From the NCBI RefSeq assembly GCF_014706615.1, contig NZ_CP054877.1, positions 434,001-498,000 on the forward strand: a DNA stretch of 64,000 nucleotides, given 5' to 3'. Under the pieces are notes generated by a model. The model saw only the letters and a program-made list of their open reading frames with translations, was not told the origin of the DNA and did not search any database. Both the position numbers and the translations under genes were made by a program. Shown here piece by piece: positions 57,049-64,000 of this stretch (positions are counted from its first letter, which is position 1; each line of letters begins with the position of its first letter). The DNA comes from Candidatus Vesicomyosocius sp. SY067_SCS001. GTDB taxonomy: Bacteria > Pseudomonadota > Gammaproteobacteria > PS1 > Pseudothioglobaceae.

Positions 57049-57444
57049 ATGAAAAGTTTTTTTACAATAGTATTATTGACATTTACTATAAGTGTGAATG
57101 CATTTTGGAGTGGTAATAACTCTCCTTGGGGAAATGGGTATAACCACCATAATAGTTATGGTTACCAAGAAGATAACGGTATATTTGGCTATAACCCGTA
57201 TGATTTTTGGGATCCTCGTTGGTATGCAGAAGAAATGGGTAATATGTTTGATGAATTCGATGATAATGGTTGGAACAACAACTATAATGGCTATGGACGT
57301 AATGGCTATGGACGTAATGGCTATGGACGTAATGGCTATGGACGTAATGGCTATGGTTTTGCTCCAAATGGTTATGTAAATACCCCATGGGGGCCTGGTG
57401 TTGCACCTAAAGTTACTAAACCAGTAGTACCAACAGTTAAGTAA
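57049..57444 (+). CDS. Secreted Gly/Asn/Tyr/Trp-rich protein, probable sulfur-globule envelope protein
   Basis: 131 aa. Signal peptide MKSFFTIVLLTFTISVNA, then low-complexity mature chain rich in Gly, Asn, Tyr and Trp (NNSPWGNGYNHHNSYGY), a more ordered middle (NPYDFWDPRWYAEEMGNMF), five RNGYG-type repeats and a Pro-rich tail (PWGPGVAPKV). This composition matches the sulfur globule proteins of Allochromatium (CV1-CV3/Sgp), small exported proteins that coat periplasmic sulfur globules. In a thiotrophic symbiont that role is plausible. The repeat DNA is perfect (57286-57356). Own promoter and terminator. Assignment is by composition and context, not by alignment. Confidence 0.7.
   Translation: MKSFFTIVLLTFTISVNAFWSGNNSPWGNGYNHHNSYGYQEDNGIFGYNPYDFWDPRWYAEEMGNMFDEFDDNGWNNNYNGYGRNGYGRNGYGRNGYGRNGYGFAPNGYVNTPWGPGVAPKVTKPVVPTVK
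57286..57356 (+). repeat. Perfect 15-nt tandem repeat, 4 full copies plus a partial
   Basis: Unit AATGGCTATGGACGT (Asn-Gly-Tyr-Gly-Arg) at 57286, 57301, 57316, 57331, with an 11-nt partial at 57346. Identity at synonymous sites shows recent expansion; in-frame copy changes would alter repeat length without breaking the gene. Confidence 0.97.
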
Positions 57445-57462
57445 TATCAAATTATGATTAAT

Positions 57463-57490
57463 AAAAAACCAGCACTAGTGCTGGTTTTTT
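57463..57490. terminator. Bidirectional terminator between the sulfur-globule-like gene and ssb
   Basis: AAAAAACCAGCA, loop CTAG, TGCTGGTTTTTT: a perfect 12-bp stem with A and T runs, so it works as a T-tailed hairpin on both strands. It serves the plus-strand gene ending at 57444 and the ssb gene ending at 57525. Confidence 0.93.
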
Positions 57491-57524
57491 ATTGCTTTAT
57501 TGTCGAGCCTTATATCCCCTTTTC

Positions 57525-58022
57525 CTAAAAAGGAATGTCATCATCAAATTCAGAATTTTCAACAGGTGTGATAGGGTCTGATATTGGCAGTACTGTCTTT
57601 TGTTGTGATGCAAATGTAGAAGAAGGGGATGATTGTTGAGGTTGGAGCGTATTATTCATATCATCAGTATTATCGTGGCGACTATCTAACATTTGTAATG
57701 TGCCATTAAAGCCAGATACAACTATTTCAGTTATATAACGATCAGCACCAGTTTTGTCTTGCCATTTTCGAGTTTTTAATTTACCTTCAATGTAAATTTT
57801 AGAACCTTTGTGTAGATATTGACTAGCAATATCAGCTAATTTTCCAAATAAATTAACTCTATGCCACTCAGTGCTATCAACTTTTTGCCCTGTATTCTTG
57901 TCTATCCATCTTTCATTAGTTGCAACGGATAAATTAGCTATTGATCTACCATCAGAGGTATATTTTAATTCTATATCTTGACCTACATTACCTATTAAAA
58001 TTACTTTGTTGATTCCTAACAT
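57525..58022 (-). CDS. ssb: Single-stranded DNA-binding protein
   Basis: 165 aa (E. coli 178). N-terminal OB fold ([20 protein letters not shown] ... [19 protein letters not shown], residues 3-105), flexible Gln/Ser-rich linker, and acidic tip EFDDDIPF, the partner-binding tail. Binds ssDNA in replication and repair. Probably followed by MFS gene upstream on the same strand. Confidence 0.96.
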   Translation of the reverse strand: MLGINKVILIGNVGQDIELKYTSDGRSIANLSVATNERWIDKNTGQKVDSTEWHRVNLFGKLADIASQYLHKGSKIYIEGKLKTRKWQDKTGADRYITEIVVSGFNGTLQMLDSRHDNTDDMNNTLQPQQSSPSSTFASQQKTVLPISDPITPVENSEFDDDIPF

Positions 58023-58055
58023 TTTTTTTGCTCCAATTAATTTTTTGCTGTTTGT

Positions 58056-59213
58056 TTAACGGGGTGTTTTTTGCTTTGTTGTAAGGATGATTATCCACCA
58101 AATAATTGCAATAAATGTAGTAAATAAGAATACACTATTTAGATTAAATATGTTGTAAATACGTCCACCAGAAATCCCGCCAACGAATACACCTAAGAAT
58201 TGTGATGTAGAATACAATCCCATAGCCAATCCACGTTTATCAGCGCTTGCACCTGAGGCTATGAGTGAAGGTAAAATAGCTTCTAATGCATTAAAAGCAA
58301 TAAAAAATAAAGTTAGGAAGATCAAAAATGAAGTGTATGTAAGTTGTGTTTGATAAAACAAAATTTGGCTAATAATCAATAATGTAATAGCGCTTAAGAA
58401 CACAGGCTTAATTTTTTTATGTTTGGAAGCTAAGATTACCATTGGTAACATACCAATAAAAGATAACATGATAATAGGTAGATATATTTGCCAACTATCT
58501 TTAATGTCAATAATATTATTTTCTTCTAAAACAATTGGCATGGCGATAAAAGCACAAGTTAAAATTAAATGTAGTGCAAAAATACTAAAATCTAGTCGTA
58601 GTAAATCAATATTTAGTACTTTTTTAATGTTTACAATTGATAAAGTATATTGTTCTTTAGGTTTAATGTCTGGCATGGTACTAACAATAATCAAAGCAAT
58701 AATAGAAAGCAAAGCAATAATCCAAAATAAGCCAGAGATACCTAATTTAGCACTAATAATAGGGCCTAGTAATAAGGCTAGCATAAAGGCTATGCCTATT
58801 TGTACACCCACAAAAGCATTGGCTTTAGAACGTTGATTATCGCTAATAAAATCTGCTAAAAATGCCATCAGTACTGCTGAAATAGCACCTGAACCCTGCA
58901 AGGCTCTACCAATAACAATTCCTATGATATCTGTTGAATTAGCAACCACAATACTACCAATAAAAAAGATAATAAGACCAATATTTATCATGGATTTTCT
59001 ACCATACTTGTCTGACAAATAACCAAATGGAATTTGTAATAATGCTTGAGTTAAGCCATAAATACCAATAGCTAAACCTATTAAGTAAGGTGTAGTATTG
59101 GTGTATTTACTGGCATAGACTGAAAATATAGGAAAAATCATAAACAAGCCTAACATACGTGTGGCCATGATTAAAGAAATTTTAAACGTGAAAACTCTTT
59201 CTTGTTTATTCAT
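58056..59213 (-). CDS. MFS transporter (YajR-like core)
   Basis: 385 aa, twelve predicted membrane helices. MFS loop 2-3 motif GYLSDKYGRKSM (about residues 64-75) and GRALQGSGAISAVLMAFLAD (about 101-120) identify the drug-H+ antiporter branch. It resembles YajR but lacks the C-terminal soluble YAM domain. Substrate unknown. Retention of an exporter-like MFS in a reduced genome suggests a host- or metabolism-linked role. 33 nt upstream of ssb and 18 nt after bamD. Confidence 0.85.
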   Translation of the reverse strand: MNKQERVFTFKISLIMATRMLGLFMIFPIFSVYASKYTNTTPYLIGLAIGIYGLTQALLQIPFGYLSDKYGRKSMINIGLIIFFIGSIVVANSTDIIGIVIGRALQGSGAISAVLMAFLADFISDNQRSKANAFVGVQIGIAFMLALLLGPIISAKLGISGLFWIIALLSIIALIIVSTMPDIKPKEQYTLSIVNIKKVLNIDLLRLDFSIFALHLILTCAFIAMPIVLEENNIIDIKDSWQIYLPIIMLSFIGMLPMVILASKHKKIKPVFLSAITLLIISQILFYQTQLTYTSFLIFLTLFFIAFNALEAILPSLIASGASADKRGLAMGLYSTSQFLGVFVGGISGGRIYNIFNLNSVFLFTTFIAIIWWIIILTTKQKTPR

Positions 59214-59231
59214 CGGAGTAGGTTAATAACC

Positions 59232-59999
59232 TTAGTTCTTCAAAGAATAATAGGGTGTATACCAAGGGTAATTTTTTTCTAGTACTCGACGTGTATCTTT
59301 TGCTAGTGTACCTGCGTTAATAGCATCATAATTGATTGCCATTAAATGTAGTGCTGCAGGAACTGAGGGCGTATTTTGATATTTCTCAACAATAAACTTA
59401 GTCCGGTTAATAGCAGCAATATTGGCCCCTTTCTTGGTGTAATAAATAGCTATGAACAACTCATGTCTTGATAAAATATTTCTAAGTACAACTATACGTG
59501 TTATAGCGTCTTCACTATACTTAGTTTTTGGAAATTTATCAATCAATGCTAGATAGTAGTTAAAGGCGTTACGTACTGAATTAACTCCACGTTGAGCACT
59601 ATCAGTAAAGTAGTCATCTAAAAATGAGCGGGATTTGTCTTGTGAAACAACACCTCGTAAATAATAAGCATATGGAGTTGAAAAATGTTCTGGATAAATT
59701 TTAATATAATTATTTAGATGATAAATTGCCTGGTCATAGTCTTTGTTTTTATACAATGCATAGGCGATTTCTAACTTAGACTGTAGTGCATATTTTGAGC
59801 CAGGATAAGCGGCTTGTAGTTGTTCAAAAAGTTCTATAGATTCATTTATTAATCCTAATGATTCTTGTTCTTTAGCTTGAGTAAAAAATGTCTTTGGCGA
59901 CCAACCTTTAGTAATAGATTCTATTTTAATTTCTTTTTGCCAGAAGCAACCATTAAGTAATAATACTAAAAAAGGTAGAATGATGAATAATTTTTTCAT
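59232..59999 (-). CDS. bamD: Outer-membrane assembly lipoprotein BamD
   Basis: 255 aa (E. coli 245). Lipoprotein signal with lipobox LLNGC (Cys about 18), then five TPR-like repeats (about 35-245; e.g. AKEQESLGLINESIELFEQL, YDQAIYHLNNYIKIYPEH). Core partner of BamA in outer-membrane protein insertion. Divergent from spoT with 98 nt between. Retained although the Tol-Pal envelope system nearby is lost. Confidence 0.93.
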   Translation of the reverse strand: MKKLFIILPFLVLLLNGCFWQKEIKIESITKGWSPKTFFTQAKEQESLGLINESIELFEQLQAAYPGSKYALQSKLEIAYALYKNKDYDQAIYHLNNYIKIYPEHFSTPYAYYLRGVVSQDKSRSFLDDYFTDSAQRGVNSVRNAFNYYLALIDKFPKTKYSEDAITRIVVLRNILSRHELFIAIYYTKKGANIAAINRTKFIVEKYQNTPSVPAALHLMAINYDAINAGTLAKDTRRVLEKNYPWYTPYYSLKN

Positions 60000-60097
60000 A
60001 ATTAAATGTATTATTTATTACATAATATGTGAAGAATTATACTGGTGTAGTTGCATTATAATGGTAAATATTTTTACTTCAATTTAATTTTTATTGA

Positions 60098-62200
60098 ATG
60101 AAATTACCTGATAAAAGAATTCTAATAAGCGAGCTATGTAACACACTAGAAAACTATATGTCTAAAAAACAGGTTGAAGGTGTTTATCAGGCTTATATTG
60201 TTGCAGCAACAGCACATGATGGTCAATACAGACAGTCAGGTGAAGCTTATGTATTCCACCCTATATCAGTTGCTATGATTTTAGCAGAGTTAAAACTAGA
60301 CTACTGTTGTATTGTAGCGGCAATACTACATGATTGTATTGAGGATACTTCAGTCACTTATGATCAAATTAAATGTGATTTTGGTGATGAAATTGCACAT
60401 ATTGTGGAAGGTGTTTCTAAGCTAACTGGGTTTAAATTTCATTCAAACACAGATAAGCAAGCACAAAATTTTAGAAAGTTACTATTGGCTATGAGTGGTG
60501 ATATGCGAGTTATAGTAATAAAACTAGCAGATCGTTTACATAATATGCAAACACTTGGCTCTATGAGCAGAGATAAGCAACTTAGAATTGCCAAAGAAAC
60601 GGTAGAAATACATGCACCAATTGCGCGTCGTTTAGACCTTAATAGTATTAGAGTTAAGTTGGATAATTTGTGCTTTTCTATTATTTATCCATTTCGTAAT
60701 AGGGTTCTAGTGAGTCAAATTAAAAAACAATGTGGTAATCGAAAGAAAGTTATTAATCATATTGAGAATGAAATAAAGAGCCGATTAAATCAAGAAGGCT
60801 TGCCAAACGTTGAAATTAATAGTCGTAGAAAACAACCTTGTAGTATTTATAGAAAAATGAAAATCAAACATTTGAAGTTTTCTCAAGTGTTGGATATGTA
60901 TGCACTTAGGATTATTGTAGCTGATGTTGCACAATGTTACCAATCCTTAGGTATTATTCATAATTTATACAAACCATTACCAGGTAAGTTTAAAGATTAT
61001 ATAGCATTACCAAAATCAAACGGTTATCAGTCCTTACACACGATATTATTTGGTTCTAATAAAATTTTTATTGAAGTACAAATTCGTTCATCTGATATGC
61101 ATTTTATTTCAGAATATGGGATTGCTGCACATTGGCATTATAAGAGTGGTTCTAATCGTAAATCAGCATTAGCTAATAACTGGTTAGGTTCGCTACTAGA
61201 TATTCAACAAAATTCAGGTACTTCTATTGAGTTTTTAGAAGAAACTAAAGCGGATTTATTTCCTTATGAGGTATTTGTTTTTACTCCTGAAGGTGATATT
61301 ATTCAATTACCTTATAAATCGACTGTACTTGATTTTGCCTATATGGTACATACCAGTATCGGCAATCATACTCTTAGAGCTAAAATTGATCAAGTTATTA
61401 CACCTATTTCTACCGAATTAAAATCAGGACAGACTATTGAAATTATTACTGACGATAAAGCCACTCCTAGATCTTCTTGGTTACAAATTGTTGTTACTAT
61501 AAAAGCTAGATCTTCGATTAAAGCGTACCTTAAGAATGAGTCAGCCTCTGAATTAATTCAGTTGGGAGAGTATTTATTAACCAATGCACTTGATTATCAA
61601 AATATAGATACAGATAATATTGATGAGGTTCAATGGATAAAATGTATTAAAGCATTACATTGTAATTCTAAAGAAGACATGTACATGAAAATTGGACTTT
61701 CTGAGATTTTAGTATCAGTTGCACTGAACAAACTGCAAGGAGATAATATCAAGAATACAAATCAAAAGATTAGTATTTATAAAACTCAAGGAAAAGCCAT
61801 TAGTTTTGCTTCTTGTTGTCATCCCATTCCTGGTGATAAAGTAGCTGGTGTTTTAACCACTTCTAAAGGTATGGTGGTACATAGACTTATTTGTGCTAAT
61901 TTAGCTCGTGCTAAAAGTAAAAATGCACAATGGCTTAACATTGATTGGCAAGCCAATGAGGATGAGGAATTTAAAGCAATGATTGACGTGGATGTTGCCA
62001 ACCAAAGAGGTACACTCGCGTCTATTACCAGTGTTATTTCAAAGATGAAAATTAATATTGAGTTTTTAGAGATTCAAGAAAAAAACAATACTATCAAATC
62101 ACTTAATATAGTGATTAGTGTTGCAAATTTTAGTCAATTAAATCAAGTATTCGTACAATTAAAAACGTTAAAATTTGTTAGAGAGGTTAGTAGGATGTGA
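60098..62200 (+). CDS. spoT: Bifunctional (p)ppGpp synthetase/hydrolase SpoT
   Basis: 700 aa (E. coli 702). Hydrolase HD domain with HPISVAMIL (about residues 51-59) and HDCIEDT (about 76-82), synthetase domain (RRKQPCSIYRKM about 247-258; PKSNGYQSLHT about 307-317), TGS (VFTPEGDIIQLPYKSTVLDFA about 390-410), Cys-rich region (FASCCHPIPGD about 570-580) and C-terminal ACT. Both catalytic centres look intact, so stringent control is retained. rpoZ, usually upstream, is not here. Confidence 0.95.
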   Translation: MKLPDKRILISELCNTLENYMSKKQVEGVYQAYIVAATAHDGQYRQSGEAYVFHPISVAMILAELKLDYCCIVAAILHDCIEDTSVTYDQIKCDFGDEIAHIVEGVSKLTGFKFHSNTDKQAQNFRKLLLAMSGDMRVIVIKLADRLHNMQTLGSMSRDKQLRIAKETVEIHAPIARRLDLNSIRVKLDNLCFSIIYPFRNRVLVSQIKKQCGNRKKVINHIENEIKSRLNQEGLPNVEINSRRKQPCSIYRKMKIKHLKFSQVLDMYALRIIVADVAQCYQSLGIIHNLYKPLPGKFKDYIALPKSNGYQSLHTILFGSNKIFIEVQIRSSDMHFISEYGIAAHWHYKSGSNRKSALANNWLGSLLDIQQNSGTSIEFLEETKADLFPYEVFVFTPEGDIIQLPYKSTVLDFAYMVHTSIGNHTLRAKIDQVITPISTELKSGQTIEIITDDKATPRSSWLQIVVTIKARSSIKAYLKNESASELIQLGEYLLTNALDYQNIDTDNIDEVQWIKCIKALHCNSKEDMYMKIGLSEILVSVALNKLQGDNIKNTNQKISIYKTQGKAISFASCCHPIPGDKVAGVLTTSKGMVVHRLICANLARAKSKNAQWLNIDWQANEDEEFKAMIDVDVANQRGTLASITSVISKMKINIEFLEIQEKNNTIKSLNIVISVANFSQLNQVFVQLKTLKFVREVSRM

Positions 62201-62274
62201 TTAGAAAAGTCACTAAATTTATACATAGTAAACCTTAATTTGGTTAAAATTAAATTTTCCTTCAAGGGGCTTTT

Positions 62275-62469
62275 ATGAACTGGACAGATTCTTTAGATAT
62301 TGCAATAGCCTTGAATGATGCTTATCCAAAAATTAATCCTTGTATTGTTAATTTTGTTGATCTTAAACAGATGGTGATTGCACTGAATGAATTTGATGAT
62401 GATGTAAACAGATCAAGTGAAAAAATTCTTGAGGTTATTCAAATGAACTGGATAGAAGAAATGGAATAA
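62275..62469 (+). CDS. iscX: Fe-S assembly protein IscX
   Basis: 64 aa (E. coli 66). MNWTDSLDIAIALNDAYPKI followed by acidic C-terminus (EFDDDVNRSSEKILEVIQMNW IEEME) is the IscX/YfhJ family, an acidic helical partner of IscS that may regulate cluster assembly. Strong AAGGGG ribosome-binding site. No other isc genes adjacent. Its stop overlaps the lost tolB start. Confidence 0.92.
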   Translation: MNWTDSLDIAIALNDAYPKINPCIVNFVDLKQMVIALNEFDDDVNRSSEKILEVIQMNWIEEME

Positions 62470-62978
62470 AACAATTTATTGTTTTTATTTTATCATTTTA
62501 TACAACCATTGCTTGGGCAATATTAAAAATCACTATTTTCAAACAAGATGAAAATAATCTTCCTATTGCTATCTCTAATTTTTTTGTTGTAGGTGATGTA
62601 AGCCAAGGCAAAGTCATTGCAGATATTATGCGTAATAATTTTAACTATTAAGGAGAATTTAGTGTTGTTAATACAAATTATGTCATTAGTAATGAACCTA
62701 GTTTTGATAATTTGAATACAAAAAAAATTGAAGCTATTGTACTAGGTAAGTTAGAAAAGATTAGTAAAAAATCTTTAATGTTGAAATTTAATTAATAGAT
62801 GTTTATTCTAAGAAAACACTTTATAAAGATACATTTACCGTACATAATAGTGATATCAGAAAAGCTACCCAACTATTTATCTGATCAAATTTGTTACGCT
62901 TTACTGGGTAAAAGAGGATTTTTTAATACACGTCTAGCCTATATTATCGTTATTAATAAAGACAAAGGTATAACTTAG
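62466..62978 (+). pseudogene. tolB: tolB pseudogene (N-terminal domain only)
   Basis: The frame starts ATA-AAA-CAA (signal peptide I/MKQFIVFILSFYTTIAWA; ATG changed to ATA), reads LPIAISNFFVVGDVSQGKVI and ADIMRNNF, stop TAA at 62649, GEFSVVNTN, KKIEAIVLGKLEKIS, stop at about 62793, then in another frame LIDVYSKKTLYKDTFTVH and SDIRKATQLFI, stop, then DQICYALLGKRGFFNTRLAY (TolB: D-x-V-Y-x-x-L-T-G-x-x-G-x-F-x-T-R-I-A-Y). It then breaks off: the entire beta-propeller is gone. TolB is the periplasmic link of Tol-Pal. Confidence 0.9.
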
Positions 62979-63179
62979 CACTAGGTGAAAAATCGTGTCT
63001 TAAATGTTAAAGAATTATTAAGCTTGTATGATCTTTCTTCAAGAATTAAAGTTATTAGTTTTGGTGAATCAAAGCCGATGATGCAACAACACGATGAAGG
63101 TGTATGTCAGAAAAGTAGGCGTGTTGAATTTGTTTATCAAAAAAGTTTCATATACTATCTTGGTTTATTTGTTTTTTAA
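62978..63179 (+). pseudogene. pal: pal fragment (C-terminal OmpA-like domain)
   Basis: Directly after the tolB break the DNA reads ALGEK, shifts frame, and continues NRVLNVKELLSLYDLSSRIK, VISFGESKPMMQQHDEGVCQ and KSRRVEFVY, matching the last third of Pal (A-L-G-E-R-R-A-x-x-V-K-x-x-L ... S-Y-G-x-x-x-P ... N-R-R-V-E-L-V-Y). Signal peptide, lipobox and the first part of the domain are missing, so a deletion of about 1 kb joined tolB to pal. A non-functional remnant although an open frame spans 62985-63179. Confidence 0.88.
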
Positions 63180-63773
63180 GTATTTTTATCTTACAGTCTG
63201 CTTATTCAGGTATTAAATACAGAAAAAGTAATTATAGATTATAATAAAAAAATTAAGCGATTATTGCTTAATAATAAAATTATTAGTATGTAAAATTGAA
63301 AAGTTGTTTAACTTAATTACTTATCAAAATCCATGGATGTAATTAAAGAAACTTCGTTTAAAATAAGAAGGTATGATAAAAAAGTCAAATGTGTTTATAC
63401 GCAGGCTCGTAGTTTGCTAATAACAGATCAATATGACCAATATATTAAGTTATTTAAGCAATATTTAGTAGATTATTCCAATAGTGGTTACATTTCAGAT
63501 GTGCACTACTGGCTAGCTAAATCTTATTTGGCTAAAGAAGATTTTCATAATGCTAGAAATACTTTTATTGTATTTCAACAACAAAATCTATTGCATTATA
63601 AATTTTCAAACTCTGTATTTGAATTAGCTAAAGTATATATAGTACTTAATAAAAAAGACAAAGAATGTGGTTTATTAAGTACAATGCTGCTGAAATTTAC
63701 TTCACATAAAGCAATTAATAGAGCCAAGCAACTACTTAGTAAGATCATAATCAAATTAAAGATTAATAATTAA
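63140..63773 (+). pseudogene. cpoB: cpoB/ybgF remnant with intact TPR domain frame
   Basis: A signal-peptide-like segment without a start codon (KKFHILSWFICFLSIFILQS) is followed after a frameshift near 63210 by a short coiled-coil piece (LNTEKVIIDYNKKIKRLLL), stops at 63291 and 63297, then a 146-codon open frame from ATG 63333. That frame has TPR-like repeats typical of CpoB (DQYDQYIKLFKQYLVDYSNS, DVHYWLAKSYLAKEDFHNAR). No ribosome-binding site precedes 63333 and the signal peptide is detached, so the product would not reach the periplasm. CpoB coordinates peptidoglycan synthesis with Tol-driven constriction. Confidence 0.8.
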
Positions 63774-63785
63774 CTATAAATTAAA

Positions 63786-64000
63786 GTGAAAGTTATATCT
63801 ATTCCTGATATTGATTTAGATGCGTTATCTTACGCTAATCCTACACGTTATCCATTTTTATTAGAAAGTGTCCATCATAATTCTATTAATAATTTTTCTA
63901 TATTGTTTGCACATCCTGGTAAAAAAATTGTGTTGAATGATTTAGAAGAGTTTGATTTTTTAGACAAACTCACTGCTAGTATAGATGGACTACTTATTTA
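63786..64000 (+). CDS. pabB: Probable para-aminobenzoate synthase component I, 5' part
   Basis: GTG at 63786 opens a frame that runs off the window end: VKVISIPDIDLDALSYANPT, RYPFLLESVHHNSINNFSIL and FAHPGKKIVL. This resembles the N-terminal domain of the PabB/TrpE family (P-x-L-L-E-S ... G-R-Y-S-I-L-x-x-x-P). The catalytic chorismate domain lies outside the window, so trpE or another family member is possible. The upstream 12 nt separate it from the cpoB remnant; no clear ribosome-binding site. Confidence 0.6.
   Translation, partial: MKVISIPDIDLDALSYANPTRYPFLLESVHHNSINNFSILFAHPGKKIVLNDLEEFDFLDKLTASIDGLLI

Noticed and set aside
57286-57356. Regular repeats that could be mistaken for a CRISPR array
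   Set aside because: Units are 15 nt, directly abutting with no spacers, and in frame within an exported protein.
57073-57450. Two long minus-strand open frames rich in His-Tyr-Val and Ile-Ala repeats
   Set aside because: They are antisense shadows of the 15-nt tandem repeat in the sulfur-globule-like gene; they lack a ribosome-binding site and start or end inside the terminator region.
1-64000. tRNA or rRNA genes, insertion sequences, phage genes, integrases
   Set aside because: I scanned the spacers for T-loop-like GGTTCGAATCC motifs, transposase-like frames and flanking repeats and saw none; a tRNAscan and Infernal run would be decisive.

Overview
The window is an AT-rich (roughly one third G+C by eye), slowly eroding gammaproteobacterial chromosome. 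Housekeeping genes are intact but slightly short, intergenic DNA is low-complexity, several genes survive only as pseudogenes, and I see no insertion sequence, prophage, CRISPR array, tRNA or rRNA. The protein set (a TusA-like sulfurtransferase, a Gly/Asn/Tyr/Trp-rich exported protein resembling sulfur-globule envelope proteins, GlnD/GlnA, queF, riboflavin and haem genes) fits a thiotrophic symbiont of the SUP05/vesicomyid-clam group (Ca. Ruthia / Ca. Vesicomyosocius type). That identification is an inference from gene content and decay style, not a database match.

Layout. 0.1-7 kb: small unknown gene, hpf, truncated mgtE, phosphomannomutase, rseC, aceE. 7-17.5 kb (mostly minus strand): pnp, guaB, an SH3 envelope protein, valS, ybaB, dnaX and, just upstream of dnaX, an unlisted 4.5S SRP RNA gene. 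18-22 kb: cell-wall block dat-dacA-rodA-Mth938-like gene. 22-31 kb (plus): Sel1 protein, gltX, glnD, trxA, rho, lptF, queF, pcnB. 31.6-36.5 kb: xseB-ispA facing the lipid/ribosome block plsC, yceD-rpmF-plsX-fabH. 36.5-41.6 kb: a gph/mupP pseudogene, yciK, suhB/trmJ (divergent, 13 nt apart), htpG. 42-47.4 kb: tsaC-hemF-tusA-like, glnA, bioB, murG. 47.4-48.5 kb: an ftsW pseudogene in its ancestral place upstream of murG. 48.6-57 kb: ybiT, ribC-ribBA-ribH-nusB, metH. 57-62.5 kb: sulfur-globule-like protein, ssb, MFS transporter, bamD, spoT, iscX. 62.5-63.8 kb: wreck of tolB-pal-cpoB. The window ends inside a probable pabB.

The most coherent biological signal is selective decay of constriction and septation functions (ftsW, tolB, pal, cpoB) beside retained elongation and precursor functions (rodA, dacA, murG, dat). 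Other noteworthy signals are: SuhB with both of two metal-binding Asp residues changed to Asn; an A9 tract in dnaX with immediate stops in both alternative frames, suggesting a gamma-like product by slippage; a set of long, perfect or near-perfect hairpins (14-26 bp arms, 4-8 nt loops) scattered through noncoding DNA and inside a pseudogene; and perfect tandem repeats in the sulfur-globule-like gene, lptF and mgtE.

All calls come from reading translations and motifs by eye; no database search or folding program was run.
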